A DNA stretch of 64,000 nucleotides from Chryseobacterium elymi (GTDB taxonomy: Bacteria; Bacteroidota; Bacteroidia; Flavobacteriales; Weeksellaceae). Both the position numbers and the translations under genes were made by a program. A model generated the notes under the pieces. The model made no database searches and was not told the origin of the DNA. It was given only the letters and a program-made list of their open reading frames with translations. The stretch spans positions 240,281 to 304,280 of the forward strand of contig NZ_QNUH01000005.1 of assembly GCF_003385495.1 (NCBI RefSeq). Reading direction: 5' to 3'. This document shows positions 1 to 9,324 of this stretch, piece by piece. Positions within the stretch are counted from its first letter, which is position 1. Every line of letters starts with the position of its first letter.

Positions 1-1874
1 ATAGTGCCATTGATCAGACTGCTCTCCAGACCAGAGGTATTCTCGAAAGTTTAGGCGATGCCTATGCTGACCGTACCAATGCTTTCAGTTCATACAATAA
101 TCTTTATGGAGAATTAAAAATCCCAGGTGTTGAAGGTCTTAAATACAGGCTAAATGTTGGTCTTACCTACAGAAATTCAAATAGCGGAACCTATACAGGA
201 ACCGGTATACTCAATGTAAATCCTGCTACTGAGTCTTCGGCTGGAATTGGAAATTCGCTGACAACACAGTGGGTGTTGGAAAATATACTCTCTTATGACA
301 GAACCTTCGGTAAACATAAAATTAGTGCAACGGCATTGTATTCTGCAGAACAGACCAAGTACAACAGCTCATACATATCAGCAAGGGATGTTCCTATTGA
401 TGCCTTTCAATACTTTAATTTAGGCCACGCACAAGGGGAGGTTACAATTGATCCTAATAACCAGGGATATTATAAAAGAGGTCTCATGTCTTTCATGGGA
501 AGAGCCTTATACCAATATGACAACCGTTATATGCTGACTGCTACTGTCCGTTCAGACGGAGCTTCAGTTTTAGCTAAAGGGCATCAGTGGCATACTTATC
601 CCGCAGTTTCTGTCGGTTGGAATATTGCCAATGAAAACTTCCTAAAAGATTCAAAATATATCAATCTGCTTAAACTGAGAGCCGGCTTCGGACAAACTTC
701 TAACCAGTCTGTAGGTCCATATACCACTTTTGGAAGCTTAAGTACCGTTCCTTATAATTTCGGGGATGAATTTGTTATCGGGAATTATGTAAACACAGCG
801 TCAAATGCAAGGTTGGGCTGGGAGTTTTCAAAAACCTGGAATTATGGACTGGATTTCACTATACTTAACAGAAGAATTAGCGGTACCTTAGAATATTATA
901 TCACAAAGACAGAGCAATTATTGCTAAGCAAAGGATTGCCTGCATCCAGCGGTTTAGGTTCCGTAACCGAGAACGTGGGAGCATCGGAGAATAAAGGTTT
1001 CGAAATATCTCTTAATGGTACTATATTCAATAATCCTGATGGGTTTAGCTGGGAAGTCGGAGGTAATTTATATGCCAATAGGAATAAAATCACATCATTA
1101 GCTTCCGGGACAGACCGTAATGAAGGAAATTTATGGTTTGTAGGTCATAATATCAATGCTTTATATGATTACCAGTACGTAGGATTATGGCAGCATGGAG
1201 ATCCTTATCTGAGCGTATTGGAGCCTGGAGGAAATGTAGGAATGATCAAAGTTTTATACACAGGCGGATATAATGCAGACGGAACTCCGATTAGAGCTAT
1301 CGGACCAGCTGACAGGCAGATTATTGATACTAATCCGGATTTTATGGGAGGTTTCAATACAAGATTAGCGTATAAAAACATTGATCTTAGCGTGGTTGGA
1401 GCATTTCAGAAAGGTGGAGTATTAATCAGTACACTATACGGCTCTTCAGGATATCTCAACAGGCTATCGGGAAGAGGAAATAACGTGGATGTCGATTACT
1501 GGACTGAAGAAAATCCAAACGTACGCTATCCGAAACCAGGTGGAATGATGAGCGGAGACAATCCGAAATACGGCTCAACTTTAGGCTTATTTGATGGCTC
1601 ATATGTAAAAATAAGAACCATTACAGTAGGTTACAATTTCAATAGAAATACTTTGGAAAATTTAGGAGTAAACAGTCTGAGACTATATGTTACAGTACAG
1701 AATCCATTTGTTTTTGGCTCTCCCTACTACAGAGAATCGGGTATGGATCCGGAGCCGAATTCAAGAGGAAACGAGAATCAGGCCGTAAACTCATATAAAA
1801 GCAATCAGTTAGTAATTGGTACAAATAATCCTTCTACAAGAAACTATATGATGGGGCTAAACCTAACCTTTTAA
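1..1874 (+). CDS. SusC-like TonB-dependent outer-membrane receptor, C-terminal part (5' end outside window)
   Basis: The reading frame is open from the first complete codon at position 3 to the stop at 1874, giving about 623 residues of a protein whose N-terminal plug and carboxypeptidase-like domains lie before the window. What is visible is the beta-barrel part of a SusC/RagA receptor: alternating aromatic strands, the segment YDYQYVGLWQ typical of the family, and a C-terminal phenylalanine after the last strand (GLNLTF). SusC proteins import oligosaccharides across the outer membrane using TonB energy, with SusD as lid. The susD gene starts 11 bases downstream, so the two form one operon. 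The surrounding enzymes suggest xylan oligomers as substrate; this is inference. Confidence 0.93.
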   Translation, partial: SAIDQTALQTRGILESLGDAYADRTNAFSSYNNLYGELKIPGVEGLKYRLNVGLTYRNSNSGTYTGTGILNVNPATESSAGIGNSLTTQWVLENILSYDRTFGKHKISATALYSAEQTKYNSSYISARDVPIDAFQYFNLGHAQGEVTIDPNNQGYYKRGLMSFMGRALYQYDNRYMLTATVRSDGASVLAKGHQWHTYPAVSVGWNIANENFLKDSKYINLLKLRAGFGQTSNQSVGPYTTFGSLSTVPYNFGDEFVIGNYVNTASNARLGWEFSKTWNYGLDFTILNRRISGTLEYYITKTEQLLLSKGLPASSGLGSVTENVGASENKGFEISLNGTIFNNPDGFSWEVGGNLYANRNKITSLASGTDRNEGNLWFVGHNINALYDYQYVGLWQHGDPYLSVLEPGGNVGMIKVLYTGGYNADGTPIRAIGPADRQIIDTNPDFMGGFNTRLAYKNIDLSVVGAFQKGGVLISTLYGSSGYLNRLSGRGNNVDVDYWTEENPNVRYPKPGGMMSGDNPKYGSTLGLFDGSYVKIRTITVGYNFNRNTLENLGVNSLRLYVTVQNPFVFGSPYYRESGMDPEPNSRGNENQAVNSYKSNQLVIGTNNPSTRNYMMGLNLTF

Positions 1875-1885
1875 AAAGAAAAATC

Positions 1886-3835
1886 ATGATCAATTTAAAT
1901 AAAAAATTTATCGCTGCTCTATTTCTGGCATCATTAACATTCAGTACAGGATGTAATGAGATATTGGATGAACAGCCAAGAGGCATATATACGCCGGAAG
2001 ATTTTACAACAGAAAGAGGAATTACACAAGGAGTTACAGCATTGTACAGACAGATGAGAATGCTTTATGGGAACGGATACTTCTTAAATTCTACCATGAC
2101 AGGTACTGATGAGGCGACTTGGGGAAAAGATGCGGATGGTAATTTTAAAGCTTTGGATATGTCTAATAATGGTAATATTGACAGCTCAACATTTCCAACA
2201 AGTATGGTGTGGGGATCTGTTTTTCCTGCCATCAATTCTGCAAATGGGGTTATACAAAACGGTCCTTTAATTAATGTACCCGAATCACTGATTTCAGAAG
2301 CAAGATTCTTTAGATCATTTTATTACTTTTTACTGGTTCAGACCTATGGTGGTGCACCGCTGGATTTGGGTTCAGGAGAACTGGCATTCAATATCTCACC
2401 AACAACTACTTCAGTAAGAAATACCGTTTCAGAAGTTTACACAAAAGCCATTTTTCCCGATTTAATCAAAGCCATTGATAACCTTCCAGCAAGTCCGAGG
2501 GTTACCGGCGGTGTTACCAAAAATGTTGCGAGATTATATCTTTCAAAAGCATATTTAACGTATGCCTGGTGGCTTCAAAACCCAAACAGTATCCCAACCT
2601 ATCCGGAGACAACAAGAACAGATCCTGATGGTCACAATGCACAATGGTACTTCCAAAAAGCTTACGATATTGCATTAGACGGGATCAATAACCCGGGGCC
2701 TTACGCTTTACAGCCTACCTATTATAATTTGAATCTAGGATCAAATGACCGTAATAAGGAGTGTATGCTGTATGCAGACCATACAGAGACAAGTGCTTAT
2801 TATAATGAAGGCGTTATTCAGGCAAGTTACGGGGATGGCTGGTCTCCAAATAATTTTGCTGCCTGGATGATGACCTGGAATTATCCTAATATCAGAAGCA
2901 GTACTTCCAGTACATCATGGTCTGCTGTAAGCTCAGTACAAAGAGCAGCGGTTCAGGATTTGGGACGTCCGTGGACACGTATGGCTCCTACCATTGATGT
3001 GATTAAAAATACATTTGCAGATAAAACAAATGATTCCAGATATGACGGAACATTCGTGACCACCTACCGCGGTAACTGGGACAAAGCAGGGATGACTCAG
3101 ACTACCTTGTATAATGCCAATAATCTTCCGGTACATCCTGGTGATGCGATCTTAACGTTCCTCAAGGACGATTCTGCACAGCCAACATATCCTTCCAATG
3201 CTGGCAATAGTAATATTGGAGCAGGTACACTTCCGGGAAGAGCAGACTGGATAATTGCACCAAACGGTATCAGCAGAGTAGTATATCCGGGTATATGGAA
3301 AATCGGAACGTACCGCACAGATAATGGCAACGGCTTAGGATATCCAAATCCAAGTTTAACCCGCCCGTTTGTAGCCGCTAAATTTTCAGAACTTTACTTC
3401 TTAGCAGCCGAGGCAGCAGTTAAAGGAGCTTCCGGATCTATGAGCCCTAGAGATCTTATTAATGTAATCAGAGCCAGAGCAGGAAAATGGGTATGGAGTG
3501 TTAGCGGAAACGTTGCAAAAGTACAGGATAACAGTGCTGCGATGATTGCTGCTACACCAAATACTATTACAATAGATTACATTCTGGCAGAAAGATCCCG
3601 TGAGTATTATGGCGAGGGATACAGATGGTATGATCTGGTACGTACGCAGAAATGGGAAGAATATGCAGCTACTTATAAAATTGGAGGTCCTAATTATGGA
3701 GACCATACCCCTCAGACGGTAACGCGTAATATTCAGAAATTCCATTATCTGAGACCAATTCCTCAGGGGCAGCTTGATGCAATGGAAGTTTCTGCCGATA
3801 TCAAGGCTAAATATCAAAACCCTGGTTACAATTAA
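1886..3835 (+). CDS. SusD/RagB-family outer-membrane glycan-binding lipoprotein
   Basis: 649 residues, somewhat long for a SusD. It begins with a lipoprotein signal ending in the lipobox STGC (Cys23), followed by NEILDEQPRG, the usual SusD start. An early segment (SEARFFRSFYYFLLVQTYGGAPL) and a late one (ILAERSREYYGEGYRWYDLVR) are hallmark SusD/RagB segments; the late one belongs to the C-terminal domain. The protein would cap the SusC transporter on the cell surface and bind glycan. It lies 11 bases after susC. A strong hairpin follows the stop, which probably closes the susCD transcript. Ligand specificity cannot be read from the sequence; xylan oligomers are inferred from context. Confidence 0.95.
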   Translation: MINLNKKFIAALFLASLTFSTGCNEILDEQPRGIYTPEDFTTERGITQGVTALYRQMRMLYGNGYFLNSTMTGTDEATWGKDADGNFKALDMSNNGNIDSSTFPTSMVWGSVFPAINSANGVIQNGPLINVPESLISEARFFRSFYYFLLVQTYGGAPLDLGSGELAFNISPTTTSVRNTVSEVYTKAIFPDLIKAIDNLPASPRVTGGVTKNVARLYLSKAYLTYAWWLQNPNSIPTYPETTRTDPDGHNAQWYFQKAYDIALDGINNPGPYALQPTYYNLNLGSNDRNKECMLYADHTETSAYYNEGVIQASYGDGWSPNNFAAWMMTWNYPNIRSSTSSTSWSAVSSVQRAAVQDLGRPWTRMAPTIDVIKNTFADKTNDSRYDGTFVTTYRGNWDKAGMTQTTLYNANNLPVHPGDAILTFLKDDSAQPTYPSNAGNSNIGAGTLPGRADWIIAPNGISRVVYPGIWKIGTYRTDNGNGLGYPNPSLTRPFVAAKFSELYFLAAEAAVKGASGSMSPRDLINVIRARAGKWVWSVSGNVAKVQDNSAAMIAATPNTITIDYILAERSREYYGEGYRWYDLVRTQKWEEYAATYKIGGPNYGDHTPQTVTRNIQKFHYLRPIPQGQLDAMEVSADIKAKYQNPGYN

Positions 3836-3863
3836 TATTTATACACATTCATGTTAATAGAAG

Positions 3864-3897
3864 CAAAGTAGATGTATTTATTACATCTGCTTTGTTT
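3864..3897 (+). terminator. Hairpin downstream of susCD, probable terminator or attenuator
   Basis: A 13-bp stem (3864-3876 with 3882-3894, one G-T pair) encloses a 5-base loop and is followed by only three T residues. It sits between the susD stop and uxuA. The short T-tract makes it a weak intrinsic terminator. A longer uxuA frame would begin inside this hairpin, which argues against that start. Confidence 0.55.
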
Positions 3898-3916
3898 AAA
3901 TGAAAAAATAAAGACT

Positions 3917-5086
3917 ATGGAGAAAACCTGGCGTTGGTTTGGGAAGAAAGATAAAATCAAATTGGACATGCTGCGTCAAATTGGCGTAGAAGGTATTGTC
4001 TCTGCACTTCATGATATTCCTAACGGAGAAATCTGGTCGTTGGATGCAATTAACGATTATAAAAATTATATAGAAAGTTTCGGACTTCATTGGTCTGTTG
4101 TAGAAAGTCTGGCAGTAAGTGAAGCCATAAAATATGGAGGGGAAAACAGAGATCGGTTAATAGAAAATTACATTCAGAGTCTTGAAAACCTCGGTAAGGC
4201 AGGTGTTACAACAGTCTGTTATAATTTTATGCCTGTTTTGGATTGGGCAAGAACAGATCTTTATTATCAATGGAAAGACGGTTCATCATCATTATATTTT
4301 GATAAAGCTAAATTTGCTTATTTCGAAATCCATATTCTGCAAAGAAAAGGCGCGGAAAAAGATTATAATCACGAAATTCTCTCAAAAGTTGAAGAACTGA
4401 AAACAACTTTGTCTGAAGAAGACAATAATGATCTGATTGATTCTATCATTGTGAAAACCCAAGGTTTTGTAAATGGAAATATCAAAGAAGGCGACAAAAA
4501 TCCTGTTCAATTATTCAAAAATCTATTGGCATTATACGATGGAATTGATAAAGATCAGCTCCGTCAGAATATGAAATATTTCCTTGAAAAAATAATGCCT
4601 GTCTGCGAAAAATGGAATATCCAGATGTGCGTACATCCCGATGATCCGCCTTTTTCATTGTTAGGTTTACCACGAATCGTGACCAATGAAGATGACATCG
4701 ATTGGTTCCTGAATGCCGTCGACAATCCTCACAACGGACTCACATTCTGTACGGGTTCTTTAAGTGCCGGCCTTCAGAACGATGTTCCGAAGCTTGCCCA
4801 AAAATATGCCCACCGAACAAAATTTGTCCATTTAAGAAGCACTAATGTTTTTGAAAACGGCGATTTTATCGAAGCGCACCATTTGGAAGGCAGAGGGAAA
4901 TTAATAGAAGTTATCAAAATTTTTGAAAAAGAAAATCCAGATTTGCCAATGCGTGTAGACCACGGTCGTCTTTTGACAGATGATATTGACAAAGGTTACA
5001 ATCCTGGTTATTCATTCCTTGGAAGAATGCTTGCCTTAGGACAAATTGAAGGGGTAATGGCAGCCGTCAGTTCTGAGTCCAAATAA
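3917..5086 (+). CDS. uxuA: Mannonate dehydratase UxuA
   Basis: Catalyses dehydration of D-mannonate to 2-keto-3-deoxy-D-gluconate, the third step of glucuronate breakdown, in the cytoplasm. The frame is open from 3872, but the ATG at 3917 gives METWRW-type N-terminus (MEKTWRWFG), matches the family's usual length (389 residues here; about 390 in E. coli) and avoids the upstream hairpin. Metal and active-site segments are intact: MCVHPDDPP (Cys238, His240), FCTGSLS, VHLRSTN and the terminal VDHGR. It is the first gene of the hexuronate block, followed after a repeat-containing gap by the SDR reductase that makes its substrate. Confidence 0.96.
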   Translation: MEKTWRWFGKKDKIKLDMLRQIGVEGIVSALHDIPNGEIWSLDAINDYKNYIESFGLHWSVVESLAVSEAIKYGGENRDRLIENYIQSLENLGKAGVTTVCYNFMPVLDWARTDLYYQWKDGSSSLYFDKAKFAYFEIHILQRKGAEKDYNHEILSKVEELKTTLSEEDNNDLIDSIIVKTQGFVNGNIKEGDKNPVQLFKNLLALYDGIDKDQLRQNMKYFLEKIMPVCEKWNIQMCVHPDDPPFSLLGLPRIVTNEDDIDWFLNAVDNPHNGLTFCTGSLSAGLQNDVPKLAQKYAHRTKFVHLRSTNVFENGDFIEAHHLEGRGKLIEVIKIFEKENPDLPMRVDHGRLLTDDIDKGYNPGYSFLGRMLALGQIEGVMAAVSSESK

Positions 5087-5097
5087 AATTAACTCCA

Positions 5098-5141
5098 AAC
5101 CCGAAGGGTTTAATTTGATTAGCCGTAGGTGAAGCCTATGG
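5098..5141 (+). repeat. Dispersed repeat, family R4 (paired small hairpins), copy 1
   Basis: Two small stem-loops in series: AACCC-GAA-GGGTT, then CCGTAGG-tgaag-CCTATGG. Near-identical copies are at 22713-22756 and 57095-57139, and a one-hairpin fragment is at 5164-5180 (GAACCC-gta-GGGTTC). All are intergenic. Function unknown. Confidence 0.8.
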
Positions 5142-5195
5142 AAAAATGTAGATTGAATAAACAGAACCCGTAGGGTTCAATATCCATCATAAAAA

Positions 5196-6011
5196 ATGAA
5201 CGAAATATTCAGCATAAAAGATAAAATAGCAGTCATTACAGGAGCTTCAGGTGTTCTGGGCGGAAGTTTAGCTAGAAGTTTCATCGAAGCCGGAGCAAAA
5301 GTTGTCGCTCTTGGAAGAAATCAGGAAACTCTGGACGCTCGTGTTAAAGAATTAGCAGAATTGAACGGTGATGCATTCGCTGTGAAAGCCAATGTAATGA
5401 ACGTAGAAAGTCTTGAATCTGCTGCAAAAAAAATCCTTGAAAAATACGGTAAAATAGATATTCTCCTCAATATTGCCGGCGGAAATATTCCTTCTGCAAC
5501 ATTAGCTCCCGACCAATCCTTTTTCGACCTGAAAATGGAAGCCTGGAACGAAGTAACCGACTTAAATATCAACGGAACGGTCTACCCAAGCTATGTTTTC
5601 GGGAAAGTTATGGCAGAACAAGGCAGCGGAAGCATTGTCAATATTTCATCAATGGCGGCGTATTCAGCGATTACAAGAGTGGCAGGATATTCAGCGGCAA
5701 AGTCGGCGATTACGAATTTTACACAATGGCTGGCTTCAGATTTAGCTTTAAAATTTGGCGATAAAATTCGTGTCAACGCAATTGCTCCCGGATTTTTCAT
5801 CGGAGATCAAAACCGGGCAATTTTATTAAATCCGGATGGTTCTTTAACCGACCGAAGCAAAAAAGTCATTGCAAAAACCCCAATGGGACGTTTTGGAAAT
5901 GCAGATGAACTCAACGGAGCTGTTCAGTTCCTGTGTTCAGACGCAGCAAGTTTTATCACGGGTGCTTTATTGCCTATTGACGGTGGTTTCAGTGCATTCA
6001 GTGGTGTTTAA
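5196..6011 (+). CDS. uxuB: SDR-family D-mannonate oxidoreductase (fructuronate reductase)
   Basis: 271-residue short-chain dehydrogenase. It carries the nucleotide-binding GASGVLGG near residue 18, the NIAGG motif, the catalytic Ser of NISSM and the YSAAK Tyr/Lys pair. The family includes the Bacillus-type UxuB/YjmF, which interconverts D-fructuronate and D-mannonate. That assignment follows from its place between uxuA and uxaC, because SDR sequence alone does not fix the substrate. It replaces the unrelated long-chain UxuB of E. coli. Start ATG at 5196 directly precedes the Rossmann fold, leaving no room for a signal peptide, so it is cytoplasmic. Confidence 0.82.
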   Translation: MNEIFSIKDKIAVITGASGVLGGSLARSFIEAGAKVVALGRNQETLDARVKELAELNGDAFAVKANVMNVESLESAAKKILEKYGKIDILLNIAGGNIPSATLAPDQSFFDLKMEAWNEVTDLNINGTVYPSYVFGKVMAEQGSGSIVNISSMAAYSAITRVAGYSAAKSAITNFTQWLASDLALKFGDKIRVNAIAPGFFIGDQNRAILLNPDGSLTDRSKKVIAKTPMGRFGNADELNGAVQFLCSDAASFITGALLPIDGGFSAFSGV

Positions 6012-6128
6012 GATTAGTATTATTTTTCTTCATATAGTAGTTGCAAGGCCTTAGATGATCTTATAGATTTCAATTAAGGTCTTGCTTTTAAAGATTTTCA
6101 TAAAATCAAATCACTTTTAAATTGAATA

Positions 6129-7547
6129 ATGACTCATTCCATTAAAAATAAAGAAGTTTTCGGAGAATCATTTTTGCTGGAATCAGCAAAGGCAGAAAAT
6201 CTATATTTCGGATATGCGAAAGAAATGCCGATTATCGATTACCATAATCATCTTGAGCCGGACGTGATTTCAAATAATCAGAATTTCCGCTCTCCGACAG
6301 CAATTTGGCTGGATGGTGACCATTACAAATGGCGGGCAATGAGGAATTTTGGGATTGATGAACAATTCGTTTCCGGCAAAGCTTCAGATTTAGAGAAATT
6401 TAGAAAGTGGTCAGAAGTTGTCCCTTTTACGCTTCGTAATCCTTTATTTCACTGGAGTCATTTAGAACTTAAAAATCCATTCGGAATCAAACAATATCTT
6501 TCCCCGAAAAATGCAGATTCTGTTTATCATCAGATGAATGAAAGTTTGCAGACCGCAGATTTTTTACCACAATCCATCATCCGGAATTTCAAAGTACAGG
6601 CACTTTGCACAACAGACGATCCTTCTGATGATTTGAATTATCATAAAGCCTTAAGCAATAGCGGTTTCAAAACAAAAATTTTACCTGCTTTCCGACCGGA
6701 TTCTTACATCAATATCATCAATCCTGAGCAATATCTTTCAAACATCAAAAAGCTTGAAAATGTTTGCGAAACTTCAATCGAATCAGTTTCCGATTTATTA
6801 AATGCACTTCAATCCAGAATCAATTATTTCGCAGAAATCGGAGCTAAAGTGGCCGACCACGGCTTTGAATATTTTCCCGATACCACAAAATGGAATCTGG
6901 AATTGGAAACCGAATTTTCAGAATTTTTGAAAGGAAATAATCCATCATTCTCAAATCCGGAAGCCTTATGCGGTTATCTGTTGAAAGAGCTTTGCAAAAT
7001 GTACTCTGAAAAAGGCTGGGTTCAGCAATTTCACGTCGGAGCAACCAGAAACAATAATTCAGAGATGCTGAAAAAAATTGGTATTAATACCGGATATGAT
7101 GCCATTGGAGAACAATATTTTGCACACAGATTGAGCATCCTTCTGGACGAACTTAATTCTGCCGGACAGCTCACTAAAACCATTATTTATAACCTTAATC
7201 CAACTTTCAATGAAGTTTTAGCGACACTTGCCGGAAACTTCAATGAAGGCGGAATGAAGTCTAAAGTTCAGTTTGGTGCAGCCTGGTGGTTTCTCGATCA
7301 ATTAGACGGAATGAAAAAACAGATGAACACGCTTTCCAACATCGGTCTTATCAGCACTTTTGTTGGGATGCTTACAGATTCCAGAAGTCTCCTGTCGTTC
7401 TCAAGACACGATTATTTCAGAAGACTTTTATGCAATATGTTCGGCAGCGAAATGGAAAGAGGATTGCTTCCCAATGATGAAGAATGGGTAGGAAAAATCA
7501 TTCAGGATATCAGTTATCACAACACGAAAAATTATTTTGAACTATAG
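6129..7547 (+). CDS. uxaC: Glucuronate isomerase UxaC
   Basis: 472 residues, the usual length for uronate isomerase. This amidohydrolase-fold enzyme converts D-glucuronate to D-fructuronate (and galacturonate to tagaturonate). The metal-binding MPIIDYHNHLEPD motif is near residue 35, with further family segments RNPLFHWSHLELK, FHVGATRNNN, and the C-terminal TDSRSLLSFSRHDYFRR. It is the entry step for glucuronic acid released by the GH115 and GH67 alpha-glucuronidases in this window. No tagaturonate reductase or altronate dehydratase is present nearby, so glucuronate rather than galacturonate is the likely in vivo substrate. Confidence 0.97.
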   Translation: MTHSIKNKEVFGESFLLESAKAENLYFGYAKEMPIIDYHNHLEPDVISNNQNFRSPTAIWLDGDHYKWRAMRNFGIDEQFVSGKASDLEKFRKWSEVVPFTLRNPLFHWSHLELKNPFGIKQYLSPKNADSVYHQMNESLQTADFLPQSIIRNFKVQALCTTDDPSDDLNYHKALSNSGFKTKILPAFRPDSYINIINPEQYLSNIKKLENVCETSIESVSDLLNALQSRINYFAEIGAKVADHGFEYFPDTTKWNLELETEFSEFLKGNNPSFSNPEALCGYLLKELCKMYSEKGWVQQFHVGATRNNNSEMLKKIGINTGYDAIGEQYFAHRLSILLDELNSAGQLTKTIIYNLNPTFNEVLATLAGNFNEGGMKSKVQFGAAWWFLDQLDGMKKQMNTLSNIGLISTFVGMLTDSRSLLSFSRHDYFRRLLCNMFGSEMERGLLPNDEEWVGKIIQDISYHNTKNYFEL

Positions 7548-7551
7548 GAAA

Positions 7552-7600
7552 GTCCCGAAGGGACGACTTAGCAAAGAATAGGATGAAAATCTTATCAAAA
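7552..7600 (+). repeat. Dispersed repeat (GTCCC-gaa-GGGAC type), copy 1
   Basis: A small hairpin GTCCC-gaa-GGGAC is followed by a conserved tail (ACTTAGCAAAGAATAGGATG). A second, slightly decayed copy with the same tail is at 53034-53076. Both lie just after a stop codon. Confidence 0.7.
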
Positions 7601-7620
7601 AAAATTATTCAGAATTCAAT

Positions 7621-7653
7621 AAACCTTATAGGTTTTTAAAACCTATAAGGTTT
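7621..7653. repeat. 33-bp palindromic hairpin, family R1, copy 1
   Basis: Perfect inverted repeat with 15-base arms (AAACCTTATAGGTTT and its complement) around a 3-base centre. Copies are at 22774-22806 (one base changed), 31101-31133 (identical) and 51883-51915 (central base changed). It lies between uxaC and kdgK. It could act as a transcript-end or RNA-stability hairpin; no T-tract follows. Confidence 0.85.
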
Positions 7654-7690
7654 GAAAAGAGTAAAAACAATCGAAGGGTTCAACAAAAAA

Positions 7691-8692
7691 ATGATTGATT
7701 CAAATAAAATATTATGTTTCGGAGAATTGCTTTTGCATTTCGCTCCGGATTCCGAAGGAAACTGGCTCAATGACCAATCTCTGAAAATTTTCGTGGGCGG
7801 TGCAGAATATAATGTAGCTGCAGCTCTTGCACAATGGAACAATCCTGTAAAACTTCTTTCAGCTTTGCCTGAAAATTTTGTAGGAAATCAACTGGAATCT
7901 CAGCTGAAAAATAAGGGAATCGAAATTCTTGCAGAGAAAAACAACGGCAGAATCGGAACGTTTTACCTCTCTTCGGATGGCGATATGCAGAACGCTTCGG
8001 TGGTTTACGACCGTTTTCCATCGGTTTTCACACAGTCGGATCTTGATACCTTCAGTTTTGACGAAATATTTACAGAAGTAAAATGGCTTCACATCAGTAC
8101 CATTACACCGGCATTGAGTGAAAATGCCTATCAGAAATGTCTGGATTTAATGAAAGAAGCAACGTCCAGAAACATTACTGTTTCTCTCGATTTAAATTAC
8201 CGTTCCGCCCTTTGGCAGAACAGAAATCCTTCAGATAAAATAAAAGCATTAATGCCTTCTGTCAATGTTCTGATGGGAAATATCTGGTCAATCCAACAGT
8301 TTTTGAGTATTCCGATTGAATATGAATTAAATGGGAATTTTGATGATAAAAACCTTCTGAAACAGGCAGAAAAATCAGCATTAGAAATTCAGAAGATATA
8401 TCCAAATGTAACGATGATTGCCAATACGTTCCGTTTCACAAGTGGCGAAGAAGTCAATTATTTTGCGACTTTATTCGCAGATGAAAAGCTTTTAGTTTCT
8501 GAACACTATCATTCAGATAAAATTGAAGAAAGAGTAGGCAGCGGCGATTCTTTTATGGCAGCTTTGATTCACGGAACTTTAAAATCAAATCCTGTTCAGC
8601 AAATTTTAGAAGATGCTACGAAAGTTGCTTTCAAAAAGCTTTTTGTAAAAGGTGATACCATTAATGACAGCATTAATATTGAAAAATTATGA
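7691..8692 (+). CDS. kdgK: 2-keto-3-deoxygluconate kinase KdgK (PfkB family)
   Basis: Phosphorylates 2-keto-3-deoxygluconate to KDPG. The ATG at 7691 (333 residues) is preferred over an upstream TTG at 7652, which falls inside a palindromic repeat. PfkB features are present: an early FGELLLHFAPD segment, a GGAEYNVAAALAQW glycine-rich substrate motif, and the C-terminal RVGSGDSFMAALIHG anion-hole/catalytic Asp motif (Gly-Ser-Gly-Asp instead of the more usual Gly-Ala-Gly-Asp). Its stop overlaps the start of kdgA (ATGA), indicating translational coupling. Confidence 0.94.
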   Translation: MIDSNKILCFGELLLHFAPDSEGNWLNDQSLKIFVGGAEYNVAAALAQWNNPVKLLSALPENFVGNQLESQLKNKGIEILAEKNNGRIGTFYLSSDGDMQNASVVYDRFPSVFTQSDLDTFSFDEIFTEVKWLHISTITPALSENAYQKCLDLMKEATSRNITVSLDLNYRSALWQNRNPSDKIKALMPSVNVLMGNIWSIQQFLSIPIEYELNGNFDDKNLLKQAEKSALEIQKIYPNVTMIANTFRFTSGEEVNYFATLFADEKLLVSEHYHSDKIEERVGSGDSFMAALIHGTLKSNPVQQILEDATKVAFKKLFVKGDTINDSINIEKL

Positions 8693-9324
8693 GTCTAATA
8701 CTACAAAAAATAAAAGACCAGAAAATTGTTCCGTTGTTTTACAACGAATCATTCGAGGTTTCAAAAAATACCTTAAAAGCTTTGTACGAAGCAGGAATCC
8801 GTGTGATAGAATACACCAATCGGGGCATTCAGGCTTTGGAAAATTTTACCAAACTGAAAGAACTCTCCGCCACGGAATTTCCGGAACTTTTATTAGGAAT
8901 CGGAACCGTGAAAAATATAAATGAAATGGATGATTATGCCAATGCAGAAGCAGATTTCATCATTACACCTGTTATTAACGAAGAACTGGTGAAACATTCT
9001 GTTGCAAAAAATATAAATTTAATTCCGGGCTGTTTTACGCCTTCGGATGTCAATTTAGCCTTCCAAAACGGACTTCGATTGGTAAAGATTTTCCCGGCAG
9101 ATGCTTTGGGTAAAAATTATATCAAATCCATTCAGCCTGTTTTTCCCGGAATGAATTTTATGCCGACCGGAGGAGTCAATGCTGATTTTGATGATATTAC
9201 AGAATGGCTGATAAGTGGCGCAATCGCTGTCGGATTAGGAAGTTCGCTTATCAAAACAGAGTTTACGACAGAACAGCTGGCTGAAAAAGTTCAGAATTTA
9301 TTACAACAACTTAATCAAAACTAA
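8689..9324 (+). CDS. kdgA: KDPG aldolase (2-keto-3-deoxy-6-phosphogluconate aldolase)
   Basis: 211-residue class I aldolase of the Eda/KdgA family, which cleaves KDPG to pyruvate and glyceraldehyde 3-phosphate. The Schiff-base lysine lies in RLVKIFPAD, with the family segments GIGTV, IPGCFTP and MPTGGV in order. It overlaps kdgK by four bases and ends directly before the ATG of the transporter gene, so the three genes are co-transcribed. This is the last enzyme of the glucuronate route encoded here. Confidence 0.96.
   Translation: MSLILQKIKDQKIVPLFYNESFEVSKNTLKALYEAGIRVIEYTNRGIQALENFTKLKELSATEFPELLLGIGTVKNINEMDDYANAEADFIITPVINEELVKHSVAKNINLIPGCFTPSDVNLAFQNGLRLVKIFPADALGKNYIKSIQPVFPGMNFMPTGGVNADFDDITEWLISGAIAVGLGSSLIKTEFTTEQLAEKVQNLLQQLNQN

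Noticed and set aside
3872..3916. Fifteen extra N-terminal residues for mannonate dehydratase
   Set aside because: The upstream ATG lies inside a 13-bp-stem hairpin and the extension (YLLHLLCLN...) has no counterpart in the family; the ATG at 3917 gives the normal length.
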